From NCBI RefSeq assembly GCF_024139115.2, contig NW_026943250.1, positions 418,151 to 482,150 of the forward strand: DNA of 64,000 nt. The letters are read 5' to 3'. The notes beneath the pieces are model-generated. The model saw only the letters and a program-made list of their open reading frames with translations. It was not told the origin of the DNA and made no database searches. A program made the position numbers and the translations under genes. The DNA comes from Armigeres subalbatus (Eukaryota; Arthropoda; Insecta; Diptera; Culicidae). This document shows positions 35,350 through 45,225 of the stretch, piece by piece (position 1 is the stretch's first letter; each line of letters opens with the position of its first letter).

Positions 35350-35420
35350 TGATCGGAAAAAGGGTCGTTGGGCCGAAACCTATTCGGCCGAAAGCCATTC
35401 GGCCGAATATTCCTTGCTAA
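35350..35420. mobile_element. GGCCGAAA fold-back, left-end fragment
   Basis: AAAAAGGGTCGTTGGGCCGA and three following GGCCGAAA units match the left terminus of the element at 20246. The centre and right arm are absent. Confidence 0.6.
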
Positions 35421-36269
35421 TACAAAAGAGCAGTTACATCTAACTGGCGCATTATTCCTACTTATCTTCCGTATTCAACGAGGAGTCGCACACTATCCGA
35501 TACATATTTCTGCATTTCTCTACACAGCCTGAAATATTTTGTAATTCATTTTGATGCACATATTTGGAGCTTAAAAAAGGAACGCAAAAATAAACGTTTA
35601 AATTTTAAATCTTAATTGATTTAATTTATGGATTGATTTGACACCGAGCTAGTCATCCTGAGCTATTCGTCCCCTATATGTTTATGTTTTGGTCCGAGTT
35701 CTTTCAGGACTTCTGCTGACCCTGCCCCGATAAATTTGGTACGACGCTACTCATGATTACCGCAGCCAATTCAGGATCCCACGGCGCCACACGACTTATA
35801 CAATCAATTAATGGATCCCGTACTGCGATTACGTCAAATATTAGTTACCATCGTAGGGGATGACAATGGGTTGAATGGGGGTGCCAATGGGTCACTGTTT
35901 CAACTACATAGAATGCTTGAGACCTTATAAGAGACCTTTTTGAACGATTTTGTCATCCGACCTCCAGACTGTCGGTGAAGGCGCTGACCCATTCTCACCC
36001 CCAGACTCATTGTCCCCCAAATGACGGTACTTAATTAGTTGGTCTTTGATGAAGTCTTCGGGATTAGTTTATCTACACTAAGTTGTAGATCTGGAACCAT
36101 TCCTGGGTCTATAACCCGTTGATGAATAGGGGTAACTGCTGGTAGAAGTATCACTCAGTAACCTGCAATGAAGTATAGGGAACTCTACTATTGTGTTTTC
36201 GTTGTGACTCGTGAGCTTAAGGTCCCAGTGCGATTCCACTGTGCATCTTCCGTCTAGTGTGGGAACGTG
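35421..36269. other. unassigned intergenic sequence
   Basis: No ORF, repeat or structure that I can support. Confidence 0.3.
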
Positions 36270-36272
36270 GTT

Positions 36273-36429
36273 TAGTGTGGGAACCCAAAACTAAGCAATT
36301 TTTTTTTTAAATTAAGTAAAATTCACTTAATATTAAGTAAAATATAATTAATTTTGAATACCAAGAGTTAGGTAAATTTCACACAACTTTTGTAAACATG
36401 AGATTACTTAACGTTGAGTTCCCACACTT
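36273..36429. mobile_element. 157-bp TIR element
   Basis: AAGTGTGGGAACTCAA-type ends face inward (left TAGTGTGGGAACCCAA, right TTGAGTTCCCACACTT). The left end is preceded by a second AGTGTGGGAACG at 36255. The interior is AT-rich (TTAAGTAAAATTCACTTAA). No coding capacity. Confidence 0.6.
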
Positions 36430-36839
36430 GACTGCCCTTGTTGAGTGGTTTTGCTCTTCATTTTAAGACAACAAAGGGAAGAGGGAGGGAGACGCAAAAG
36501 AAAAAAATTACCTAAAATTAGGTACTTTTTTTTAACCGTGCGGAAACCCTACATTCCGATACAAACGCAAATACTATTTGCTTTTTGAAGTCAAACCAAG
36601 AATCGATTTAAATTAAATTAAATTTAGTTTCAATTTGAAATCTGTATCATCTGACCTTTCTAAAATATGAACTTTACCCCTAAACTTCGAAAAAAACTTT
36701 TTCTAAACAAAAAAAATATGTTTTTTTTAACTTTGAAAATTTCCGGGATCCCGGGATTTCCCGGGATATAGAAGAATTTTCATCCCGAATCCCGGGACAG
36801 CATAAATGGCCGGGAAATGGAAACTCTAGAATAAAATAA

Positions 36840-37445
36840 TTTGGCCGAATAGGTCATTTGAAAAGTGAGAAATTAGGAGTAAGAAGAGAGACGTCTCAAT
36901 TCTCATTCTGTAAAAAATGAGGAGTGTGAAGTTAGTAGTAAGAAGTCTCACTACTCACTTCGTGCTTCTCACTTCTCACTTGAAAAATGAGTAGTGCGAA
37001 GTGTGTAGTGAGACGTCTTATTACTCATTTCGCGCTTCTCACTTTACAGTGAGAAGAGAAAATGAAGAGTGATAAGTGAGACGTTTTGAGACCTATTCGG
37101 CCAAATGTCCTATTCGGCCAAGTGACCTTTCGGCCAAACGACCCGTTCGGCTAAATGTCCCTTTCGGCCAAATGACCTTTTCGGTCAAATGACCCTTTCT
37201 GCCAACTGACCCTTCCGGCCAAATGATCTTTTCGGCCTAATGACCCTTTTGGCCAAATAACCTTTTCGGCCAAATGACCCTTTCGGCCAAATGACCCTTT
37301 TGGCCAAACGACCCTTTCGGCCAAACGACACTTTCTGGAAAAAGGACCCTTTCGGCCAAATGACTCTTTCGGCCAAATGACCCTTTAGGCCAAATGACTT
37401 TTGACCTAATGGTTTGTTTGGCCTAGTGGCATTCGGCTAACGACC
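36840..37445. mobile_element. GGCCGAAA fold-back element, centre and right arm
   Basis: One left-arm unit (GGCCGAATAGGTCATTTG) and a centre of inverted GTGAGAAG/CTCACTACTCACTT words (36860-37085) lead into about 18 right-arm units (TTTCGGCCAAATGACC) to about 37445. The right end, CACTAGGC-type words then AACGACCC, is the complement of the left end at 20246. A related centre plus right arm lies at 39789-40130. Confidence 0.7.
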
Positions 37446-37479
37446 CCTCCCCGTTTTGATCGAGCAGTCATGCCTTGTA

Positions 37480-37620
37480 TACAACCCCTGTGTTTTTCTG
37501 CAGCGTCTCCTCCCTACTCACGTTTGTGATTCTGCAACCGCCGGAAAGTTTCTGCCGATGCGGGGACTGCTTTCCGCTGACTTTCGGCGGCTTCTCGAGC
37601 AAAATGGCTCTTACTTAATA
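37480..37620 (+). repeat. dispersed coding-like repeat (reverse of 61785-61960)
   Basis: The + strand encodes VCDSATAGKFLPMRGLL followed by an NGSYLI-type end. The - strand of 61935-61751 encodes ACGSATGGKFLPILGLPS in the same order. Peptide similarity after clear nucleotide divergence hints at former coding sequence of an unknown element. Confidence 0.45.
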
Positions 37621-37701
37621 GACTCTCGACTGTTTAAATCTTACTAATACATTTTTTGGCTTTCAGTCTTTACTGGCTATTAAAACGACATATTTCTTCT
37701 A

Positions 37702-37741
37702 CGCCCGACGTTTCAATGGTTTATTCCATCTTTTTCAAGGG
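37702..37741 (-). ncRNA. hammerhead-like motif in the Penelope-like 3' region
   Basis: On the - strand the sequence reads CTTGAAAAAGATGG, a six-base loop, then CCATTGAAACGTCGGGCG. A short ATGG/CCAT stem is followed by GAAAC and GTC, the layout of the minimal hammerhead motifs described in Penelope-like elements. The CUGANGA core is altered, so activity is doubtful. Confidence 0.35.
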
Positions 37742-38163
37742 TTCTATTAAAAAATTGGCAGATTACAAACAATTATGAGATGACATACAAATAGCACAAA
37801 AACTTGCAGAAAATATCGCTTTTTGTCCGGTGGTTTGTTGAGCTCACTGAGTGTCATAAAAACATTAACAAATATCGTCAATTTCCTAAAAAAATAACAG
37901 TTAAACATTCATCACTATACAATGCAACATATCAATAAGAATGATTAACATTGAACAAAATATTATGACTTAAATTTTTTTAAAACCTGGGTGCTTATTC
38001 ACTACTCTGCTGATAGTCAGTAATATTCGTTTTCAACTGTCATTTTGTAATTATTTAAAAAAAAATGTCATGAGTGTCTAGATGATGTGTGTAATTTGAT
38101 TTCTCTAACTATTGAGTGTCATTATCATTATTGTTGGTGTTTGTCTGGTTTTGTGTTCTACGG

Positions 38164-38721
38164 TTATCTGTTCGATTTCTTGTTTTCAGTGTGTAAAATT
38201 CTTGCATACGTTGTACTTAAACTGTCGCAAGCGCTTCGTTTGTTTACCGTTTTGTCAGTGTTGATAATATGACACATTTCCAGAACAGGAAGAGCGGAGA
38301 ATCTTCGATGGTGGTCCATTATCTCCGCTCTATCGAAATCGAAACGATGGTTGTTATCGACCGAATGCAGTAAAAGAGCAGTTTTCTCTTTTAGTCGACC
38401 GAGTTCATAGCTGTTGTAATTGTCGTCGTTGTCGTGTGATTCGATGTTGTCAATGAGTTTGTCTAGTTTTCTTGTATCGCTCTTGTGATGACTCAACCTT
38501 GTTTTTAGGCTATTGGTCGTTAGCCCAACATAACTCGCATCACAGTCTCCACAAGGAATCCTGTAGATCACATTACTACGATACTGTTCTGGTATGTGAT
38601 CTTTGATATGCGTGAAGAAACTTCTGATGGTGTACTCGTTCCTCGTTGCCAATGTAGTGTTGGGAAAATCATTCTTAAAAGTTTTGGCTATACGATCCGT
38701 CAAGTTATTCACGTATATCAT
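38164..38721 (-). pseudogene. Penelope-like GIY-YIG endonuclease domain
   Basis: This 185-aa open segment contains VIYRIPCGDCDASYVGLT, the GIY-YIG-type box with the CxxC typical of Penelope-like elements. SLKTRLSHHK (catalytic Arg/His region), SVDNNHRFDF and an RAEIMDHHRRF helix with the catalytic Glu follow, then the C-terminal NKRSACDSLSTTY. The domain looks complete. It is cut off from the RT by a stop near 38755, and the ORF starts in sequence just after the missing RT palm. Confidence 0.9.
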
Positions 38722-38763
38722 AGGCTTGTAAATGACTTCCCAGTAGTATGTCTGGCGGTAGTG

Positions 38764-39759
38764 CTAATATGAGGTCGTGACATTGTTAATGACATTGTTC
38801 ATCAGTGCTTCCATAATCATGTCAGCAATGGTAGGCGATAAAGGGTTGCCCATAGCAGTTCCCGATATTTGCGTGTAGTATTTCTCACGATATAATAAAA
38901 TAGCTACATTCAATAAAAACATAAAGATCTCAAGGAACAAATCGAGATTTATGTTTTTGTTTTTCTTGATTTCTCCCCAGCATTCAATGATTGTATGGGA
39001 GACCAATTCTCATAGAATGCAAGTAAACAGAGAGACAACGTCAAAGGACACTAACACATAGTCCTCTGGTAATCGAACAGAGTTGATAAAGTCACAGAAC
39101 GTGAATGAATCTGTAACATTATGGCTACTGTGTATTGACGCTTGTAGTATGCGACCAACGTATTTGGATAGCGTATACGATGGTGCATTTATATTGGGCA
39201 CGACGGGTCGAAGAGGGAGATTCTGCTTGTGTGCCTTAGGTAATCCATAGATTCTGGGGCATTGCGAAGATCGTGCTCTTAAACGGTACGATGTAGCGGT
39301 GTCGATGAGGCCCAATACCAACAGCCTATCTACGATGTTGTTGTTCTTCTTCTGGTAGCTTGTGGTTGGATCCTTGCTGGTCATTTTGTAGGTGGTGGTG
39401 TCCGACAACAATTCGAGCATTTTGTTGTTGTAGTCCGCTAGTTGTAGTTAGTTGTTGTTTACTACTGTTTGTTTACCTTTGTCGGATTCAGTGATAATAA
39501 TCTCCGGATTTTCCTTGATGAATCGTCTGGAAATCTTGCACCCGTGTGACAGAAAAGATGCCAGTGGATTCTGTGTTGTTCGGTTGAAGTTTTGGATGTA
39601 GTTCTGCATGATGTTGGTTGCTGCACAGCGATTGCGATCTCGGACTTGTCGATCTGGTGTGGAGACCAAAACATTCTCTATATCAGCAATGACGTGATAG
39701 AAATGAACTTGATGAGCCGAAGTGTATGGAAGTGCAAACTTTGAACCGAGACTAAGCAT
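38764..39759 (-). pseudogene. Penelope-like reverse transcriptase remnant
   Basis: Three segments in different frames: 39759-39448 (N-terminal domain ending EIIITESDKGKQTVV), 39420-39010 and 39006-38764. The second has RIYGLPKAHKQNLPLRPVV and the catalytic DYVLVSFDVVSLFT; the third has YYTQISGTAMGNPLSPTIAD. The first catalytic Asp (SFDVV) and the GTAMGNPLSP box are intact. The YxDD box that should follow AD...MEALMNN is absent, replaced by a short stretch leading directly into the linker before the endonuclease. Frameshifts lie near 39008 and 39440. Confidence 0.88.
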
Positions 39760-39784
39760 AATCTCGACTTCATGTGGTAATGTT

Positions 39785-40132
39785 AAAGTGGTGTGTAGTA
39801 GTGAGACGTCTCACTACTCACTTCGTGCTTCTCACTCCTTATTTCTCACTTCTCACTGAGACATCTCACTACTCATTTCGCGTTTCTCGCTTTTTACAGT
39901 GAGAAGAGAAAAATGAAGAGTGATAAGTGAGACGTCTCTTCTTTTTATTGATAACTTCTCAGTTTTCAAATGACCTATTCGGCCAAATGTCCTATTCGGC
40001 CAAGTGACCTTTCGGCCAAACGACCCGTTCTGCCAACTGACCCTTCCGGCCAAATGATTTTTTCGGGCTAATGACCCTTTTGGCCAAATAACCTTTTCGG
40101 CCAAACGACCCTTTCGGCCAATTTCCGCTTCG
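39785..40132. mobile_element. GGCCGAAA fold-back, second centre and right arm
   Basis: It repeats 36930-37250 in order and orientation: CTCACTACTCACTTCGTGCT, ACAGTGAGAAGAGAAAAATG, AGTGATAAGTGAGACGT, then ACCTATTCGGCCAAATGTCC and about ten units. It stops abruptly at 40132 against the Jockey-like element. Confidence 0.7.
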
Positions 40133-40164
40133 TCGCATTTGCATTATTTTCTCCCGGACCCGTC

Positions 40165-41120
40165 ATGGAAGACTCAGTGGCCGGATCGGTCACGGGAAAG
40201 GTGCCGAAGCGTACTACTCCTGGAGGCGCGGGTAACCCCTCCAAGCAGCATTTACAGAGCAACGTATATTCATCATTGCCGCATGACGATGCTGGCAATC
40301 CGCCGAAGAAACGTATGAAGCAGCAATCGCAGCTGCCGCAGGTGCAATCTGAGCGATAGGAGAAGTGCCCGCCTGTGTTTGTGAAGAGCGATCTGCCCTA
40401 AAATTCGCCAGTTAATCGCTGAAGGGCCCCCCGCATTTGGGGCTTATTAAAAAAATTATCATGGGTTGTAGCCCCTCGAATCAGTTCATTATCGTAACAG
40501 CTATTAAAAAACGTCTCTCACGGTATGCTACCTATCGAGAGTGTATACAGACATGATAAATGAGAGATTTTCTCATTTTCCTTTGGGTTCAAACCCTGAG
40601 GAAGTGCTTCAAGCTGAGTTCGAGAGTTACGGACTGAAGCCAGTAGTCGTGCAAAAGATCGCTCGTCACGACAAGGCGAAGAAATATCGCGACCAGCTTT
40701 ACCTGATACATCTGGAGCTCGGCTCCTCAACTTGGAAGGACCTGAAGGTGGTTAGCGTTATAAATTACACCGTCGTTGACTGGGAGCGATATTGGCCAGT
40801 GCACCACGACGTAACGCAGTGCTTCAATTTCGGGCACGGCACCAGAAACTGCCGCATGAAGCCACGCTGCAACAAGTGTGGCGAACCCCAACCGACTGAC
40901 GAGTGCGACAAGATGGAGATGGCCGATCCCAAGTACGCCAACTGTGGGACAAACATCGGGCCACCACAAAGGGCTGCCTAAAGCAAGCCAAGTTCCTGGA
41001 AATCCGAAAAAGGCTTCCACCAGGACCCTACCGAAGAAGAACCGTCCTCCTGTACTCAACAAGGTGAACATCCGGTTATCGCGGCTCCCCGTCGAGCGAT
41101 TCCAATATTACAAACGCACA
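40165..41120 (+). pseudogene. Jockey-like ORF1 (gag-like) with zinc knuckles
   Basis: It starts ATGGAAGACTCAGTGGCC and reads 64 aa to a stop, then is split by the repeat at 40437-40598. It resumes at about 40600 with EEVLQAEFESYGLKPVVVQK, an RRM-like gag region (YLIHLELGSSTWKDLKVVSV). The zinc-knuckle block VTQCFNFGHGTRNCRMKPRC and CNKCGEPQPTDEC follows, in which normal Cys/His positions are partly replaced (CFNF for CxxC). A frameshift near 40960 ends it; a third knuckle continues in another frame. ORF1 proteins package the element RNA. Confidence 0.8.
40437..40598. repeat. dispersed ~170-bp repeat, copy 2 (inside Jockey-like ORF1)
   Basis: Partner of 19910-20084. The ORF1 text before it (VFVKSDLP) and after it (EEVLQAEFESYG) belongs to one gag protein, so the repeat inserted into ORF1. 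That marks it as mobile. The box-B-like GGGTTCAAACCC lies near its end. Confidence 0.6.
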
Positions 41121-41389
41121 ATCGACTGGCAGCAGCAGCTGCTTTGGTTCAAGCTCCAACACCACTGACCATATACTCCAGCGAATAGCCCCTACTCCCT
41201 CTTCCTGGATTCTTCCGGCAGCCAGATGGGCATCCTGTACCCCCGGAGCATTTCACTCCGCTTTACACCCCGGCTAGCTGGCTCCGATATTCAGCCTACT
41301 TGCGGCTAGGCTTGGAAGCTGCAAATCCCGGTTCAACCAGATCTACACTCTGGGCATGCTCCATATTGAAAATGGCTTCTAGGTTGGGT

Positions 41390-43570
41390 CTGGTAACTGG
41401 AACGCTTGCAAAATCGTCGAGCTCAGCGATTTCCTTCAAGAGTAAGCGCAACAATTCCGGATTTTAGGCTAATGAGGTTTGATCAAATAAGCGCCAGAGG
41501 GGAAGGAGTGGCAATTGCCTTGCGGAGCAACATCGCCTTCTGGTTGCTGCCGAACTTCAAGCTCAAAATATTTGAAGCCGTTGGAGTGGAAGTCTGCACC
41601 TCCGTCGGAGTCGTCAGTCAACTACGGCCCGTCGGCCGAACTATCAGTGTTGTGCTGAATCATTATCAAACGATAATGATTGCAATTTTCATATGAAAAC
41701 TTTTCACGTAAAAACAGGAGGCGAGTTGTCGCCGGCGACAACTTCTCAAATTTTGTACTCAAATGATAATAAACTCAAAATTTTCATTCAAACATTCACC
41801 TTTACTGATATCAGCAAATTGTCAACAGTCCCTTAATATCTTCTATTTGGCGTTATTGTTTCATGGTAGTAAGTCAAAAGAGTTCAAAATGTAACGGTAA
41901 ATGTCTCAAATCAAGATACGACTTTTAAACGATTCTTAATCGCTTGCGAGATTTTAGCACTTGATAATTAAAAAGTAAGATCACGGGGGTGAGTGTTGAT
42001 CATCCTCGATTTTTTGAAGATTAGATTTTTTCCATCCCTGCGAACTACGAAGGGATACAGTCAAGCTCACACGGTGGCAGACCTCAACGCCGGTGACCTA
42101 AACGCAAAGCACCAATCGTGGGAAAACACCGTCTCAAACCGGAACGGAGTCGTCTGGTCCAATGACGAGCTGGAGGGCCACTACACCTAGGGTGACCATA
42201 TGGTATCCTAAAGGAGGACATGTCCTCCTTTTTCATTCAAAATCAGATGTCCTCCTTTTGCATTAAAATGTCCTCCTTTTTAAATATTTTCAAAAAACAG
42301 TTGAATTAATAACTTTTTCTGTAGAAATTCTAATCTAATGAACAATACTTCAACTAAGATCCATTCGCAAATTCATCGTGTTGCACGTTTTTTGCGTTTT
42401 TTGCTTTCTAATAAAAAGATATTTTCCCTTAAGTTTTCCAATAAAATCAATGTTAATATCGAAAATTAAATACTTGAGTTACAGTAGCACAGGTGTCGAA
42501 GATAGCAGAAGAATCGGAATAAAAAAAAATGGATTAGAAAAAATGCAAATATTTTTCAAAATTTTCTTCGAGTAAACATCGAAATGCCTTTGGAACACAT
42601 AGCACGGTACGTTTCTTGAATACGTGAGGCAAAGAGGAGCCTCTATGCCATGCCTTGAAATCTGAACTAATATGAACAGTTGAGTTTCTTTAGTTAACAA
42701 TATCACTCTCATTAAAATGCCTTAAATTTTTTCTATGACACTCAAGAAAAAAAAATCTCCACTGGTCTACTAAGCATCTTGTGATCGGTCCTTATAGAAC
42801 CTAATGTTCTGTCAGATATCTATTGCCAAATGTTCGTAATTATATGCGATGAGGTTTTCTTGTTTAAATTCTGTGGAATATTGCTGAAAATGCCAACATA
42901 AATTATATTTGTTCACTGTTGGTTTAAAATAGTTGAAGCCAAAATCTTACCATTACTAAGAAGGTGCTCACAGTTTCTGGAAAGTGATTAATATAGACTA
43001 TAACGACAGTTGGAAATATTCCATCTGAAGATGTAATGTTAATAAAGTAAAAAGAAAATGCCGTATCTCCCAGCTAAAACAAAGTTACATATGCTAGTGA
43101 ATAAGTGTACGAGATGGAAGCGATGTAGGCACATCCCTCTGTTGGAGCTCACATGAATTGCATGACCTCCACTTTGTGCACCTATTCGGATTGAAATAGG
43201 ACGATCTTTTGTTTTTGTTTAAAAATTAAAAATCGATTTATATGTTTTATGTCCTCCTTTTTCGCTACGTTTTGGGTGAATTGTCCTCCTTTAGAAAGAT
43301 TTCATATGGTCACCCTAACTACACCATCCTGAGTCCTCGCAGCCCTACCCAGTTGACTGGTGGTGGTTGAAGTTGAAAGTTCGATGAATCGGCACGAGCT
43401 AACCCGGCGTAACTATCACCAAGTCAACTGGGGTCGGATTCAACTGGGGTCGGTACATCGACTATCAGCGGATCCGGTTTCATCCGAAGACGTCGACGAA
43501 CAGCAGCACGCCATCCAGTAGGCGCTCTCCCTAGCTCGCTAGCAGCATGTACTAAAGGCCCATCAGGTAA
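41390..43570 (+). pseudogene. Jockey-like endonuclease, interrupted
   Basis: Segments in order: RFDQISARGEGVAIALRSN and AVGVEVCTSVGVV (41470-41620), then an insertion, then DLNAGDLNAKHQSWENTVSN and NDELEGHYT (42085-42189), then the hAT-like element, then ILSPRSPTQLTGGG (43325-43370) and VSSEDVDEQQHAIQ. GDLNAKHQSW is the GDFNA catalytic box. Removing 42188-43317 plus one TSD joins HYT to ILSP in frame. Confidence 0.75.
42188..43317. mobile_element. 1130-bp hAT-like element, 8-bp TSD
   Basis: The ends TAGGGTGACCATATG and CATATGGTCACCCTA are perfect inverted repeats. The duplication ACTACACC flanks the element at 42180-42187 and 43318-43325. Sub-terminal GTCCTCCTTT words recur in inverted orientation. 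There is no transposase; the longest ORFs (about 65-77 aa) show no motif. The ends and duplication length fit hAT. Confidence 0.9.
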
Positions 43571-43575
43571 GTAGG

Positions 43576-44035
43576 GGAACTAGGTTTAAAATGCGCCAGT
43601 CAGCTAATACGAGCCATTGCATTTTCTGGGTTGATAGGCTAAATTAAGTTACAAAACCGATAGCAGCTGACGCCGAAACATGTTTTTAGATCAACTAATT
43701 AAAAATAATAGTCAAGACATCTATAATAAAAATTTTAAAAATATTTTTTTTTTTCGCCTTTTGATAATATTTAAGCTTCCGTTCCCTTAAGGATTTTCCA
43801 CGAGATAAAATCATTTTTTCAATAATTTTTGCACATGTCTGGAAAAACAAATTAGTAAAGATTGTGCCAAGTTACTGAAAAGTTAACTTTACTACAGTTT
43901 TCATAGAAAAACTCGCATTTTAATAAAACCTCTGCATGGAGGATAAAACGCGCCCATCTGAAGTGCTTGACTATGGATGCCATAGTTTGAGAAGGGCGTG
44001 TGCCAATAATAATTTATTTTTAAATAATTATCAAT
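43576..44035. other. unassigned intergenic sequence
   Basis: AT-rich, no ORF or repeat recognised. Confidence 0.3.
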
Positions 44036-44039
44036 TAAA

Positions 44040-44520
44040 AAGTAAAAAAGTTATAATTGAAATGTGGGAAAATAAAAGTGAAAAGTGATGAGTGAGAAGT
44101 GAGAAACAACAAGTGAAGAATGAGGAATTCAGAATTCCGCTAAAAAGCCCTCAATAGTTTTATAATCAATCGTGAATTGTAAGCTAAGATTTGAGATATG
44201 AGAACTAAGGAATGAGATGGGAGAAGCGAGAAAAAATAATGAGTATTGAGAAGTGAGAAGCGATAGGCAAGCGGTAAGAGGTGCGAAATAAGATGTGATC
44301 AGTGAAAAGCGAGAAGCAAGTAGTGAGTCGAGAAGTAATAAGCAAGATACTTTGTGTGAGAAATGGACAGTAAAAAAGCATGAAGAGGAATATGACAATT
44401 GATAAATAGGATGTGAGAAATGAGAAACGAGACGTGAGAGGAGCAAGGTACAAGGTGTGAAATTGCAGAATAAAGAAAAAAAAAAGCGAGAAGAGAGACG
44501 AAGGGAGAGTAGTAAATAGT
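44040..44520. repeat. polypurine GTGAGAAG-type low-complexity tract
   Basis: The + strand is almost entirely purine-rich variants of GTGAGAAGTGAGAAAC. Leu/Ser-rich ORFs read on the - strand are translations of this simple sequence. It resembles the centre of the GGCCGAAA fold-back elements. Confidence 0.7.
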
Positions 44521-44529
44521 ATGGAGACT

Positions 44530-45225
44530 ACTCAGAATAGAGTTTTTTCAGCATAGATTTTTGGGCATCCAAGAAATCCCTGGAATAAGGGCTAAGGATC
44601 TACAAGCGTAGCTGAAGATCAATCGGACTGTTTCAATCATGGCACATGTCCTTCTGGATGTGTAGAATAGAATGAGCCAACGTAAGAGATTCTGGGTCAT
44701 TCAGGGAATTCCTAGAGTTGGGCCGTAAGATCTACACGTATTACTAAAGATGTATCGGAATGTGGTACATGCCCTTTTGGATGTGTAGAATAGAATAAGT
44801 CAACGGCAGAGGTTTTCGGTCATCCAAGAAATCCCTAGAGTTAGGTCCTCAGATCTACACGCGTAATCAAAGATCAATCGGACTGTTTCATTTAAGAAAA
44901 TTCTGGAGTTAGGCCTTAAGATCTACTTGCGTCATTAAAGATGTATCGGACTGTTTTAATGTGGTACATGCCTTTTTAGATGTGTAGAACTTAATAAGTC
45001 AACGGCAGAGGGTTTGGTCATCCAAGCAATCCCTGGAGTTAGGTCCTCAGATCTACACGCGTAACTAAAGATCAAAAGGGCTGTTTTAAATGTGGTACGT
45101 GATCTTTTGGATGTGCAGAATAGAAAAAGTCTACGGCAGAGGTTCTCGATCATCCAAGAAATCCCTGGAGTTAGGTCCTCAGATCTACACGCGTAGCTAA
45201 AGTTCAGTCGGACTGTTTAAATTAT
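44530..45225 (-). repeat. tandem ~125-134-bp repeat array, reverse orientation
   Basis: Units contain CATCCAAGAAATCCCTGGAG, AGATCTACACGCGTAACTAA, GATCAATCGGACTGTTT and TGGATGTGTAGAATAGAATA, repeated about five to six times with indels. These are reverse complements of words in the 10600 and 45226 arrays. Confidence 0.75.

Larger units (their letters stand above)
37650..39780 (-). mobile_element. Penelope-like retroelement (RT + GIY-YIG), inactivated
   Basis: The - strand holds an N-terminal region, RT blocks, a GIY-YIG endonuclease and a 3' region (38160-37650). The 3' region carries a conserved Penelope-type motif resembling a hammerhead ribozyme. Penelope-like elements use this RT/endonuclease pair to retrotranspose. 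The copy is dead: frameshifts separate the blocks and the YxDD catalytic box is missing. Flanks on both sides carry related GGCCGAAA/GTGAGAAG sequence in the same orientation. Confidence 0.85.
40140..43575 (+). mobile_element. Jockey-clade-like non-LTR element, split by insertions
   Basis: ORF1 (from 40165) and the ORF2 endonuclease (about 41390-43560) lie in order on the + strand. ORF1 is interrupted by a dispersed repeat (40437-40598). The endonuclease is interrupted by an insertion around 41660-41990 and by a hAT-like MITE (42188-43317). No RT follows: after VSSEDVDEQQHAIQ and QHVLKAHQ (about 43480-43565) the sequence becomes unrelated, so the copy is 3'-truncated. Confidence 0.75.

Noticed and set aside
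37185..37376. 63-aa repetitive FGRKG/AKRVIWPK ORF
   Set aside because: Translation of the GGCCGAAA-type arm repeats.
44129..44453. Leu/Ser-rich hydrophobic ORFs resembling membrane proteins
   Set aside because: They read from a purine-rich simple-sequence tract; low complexity, not a gene.
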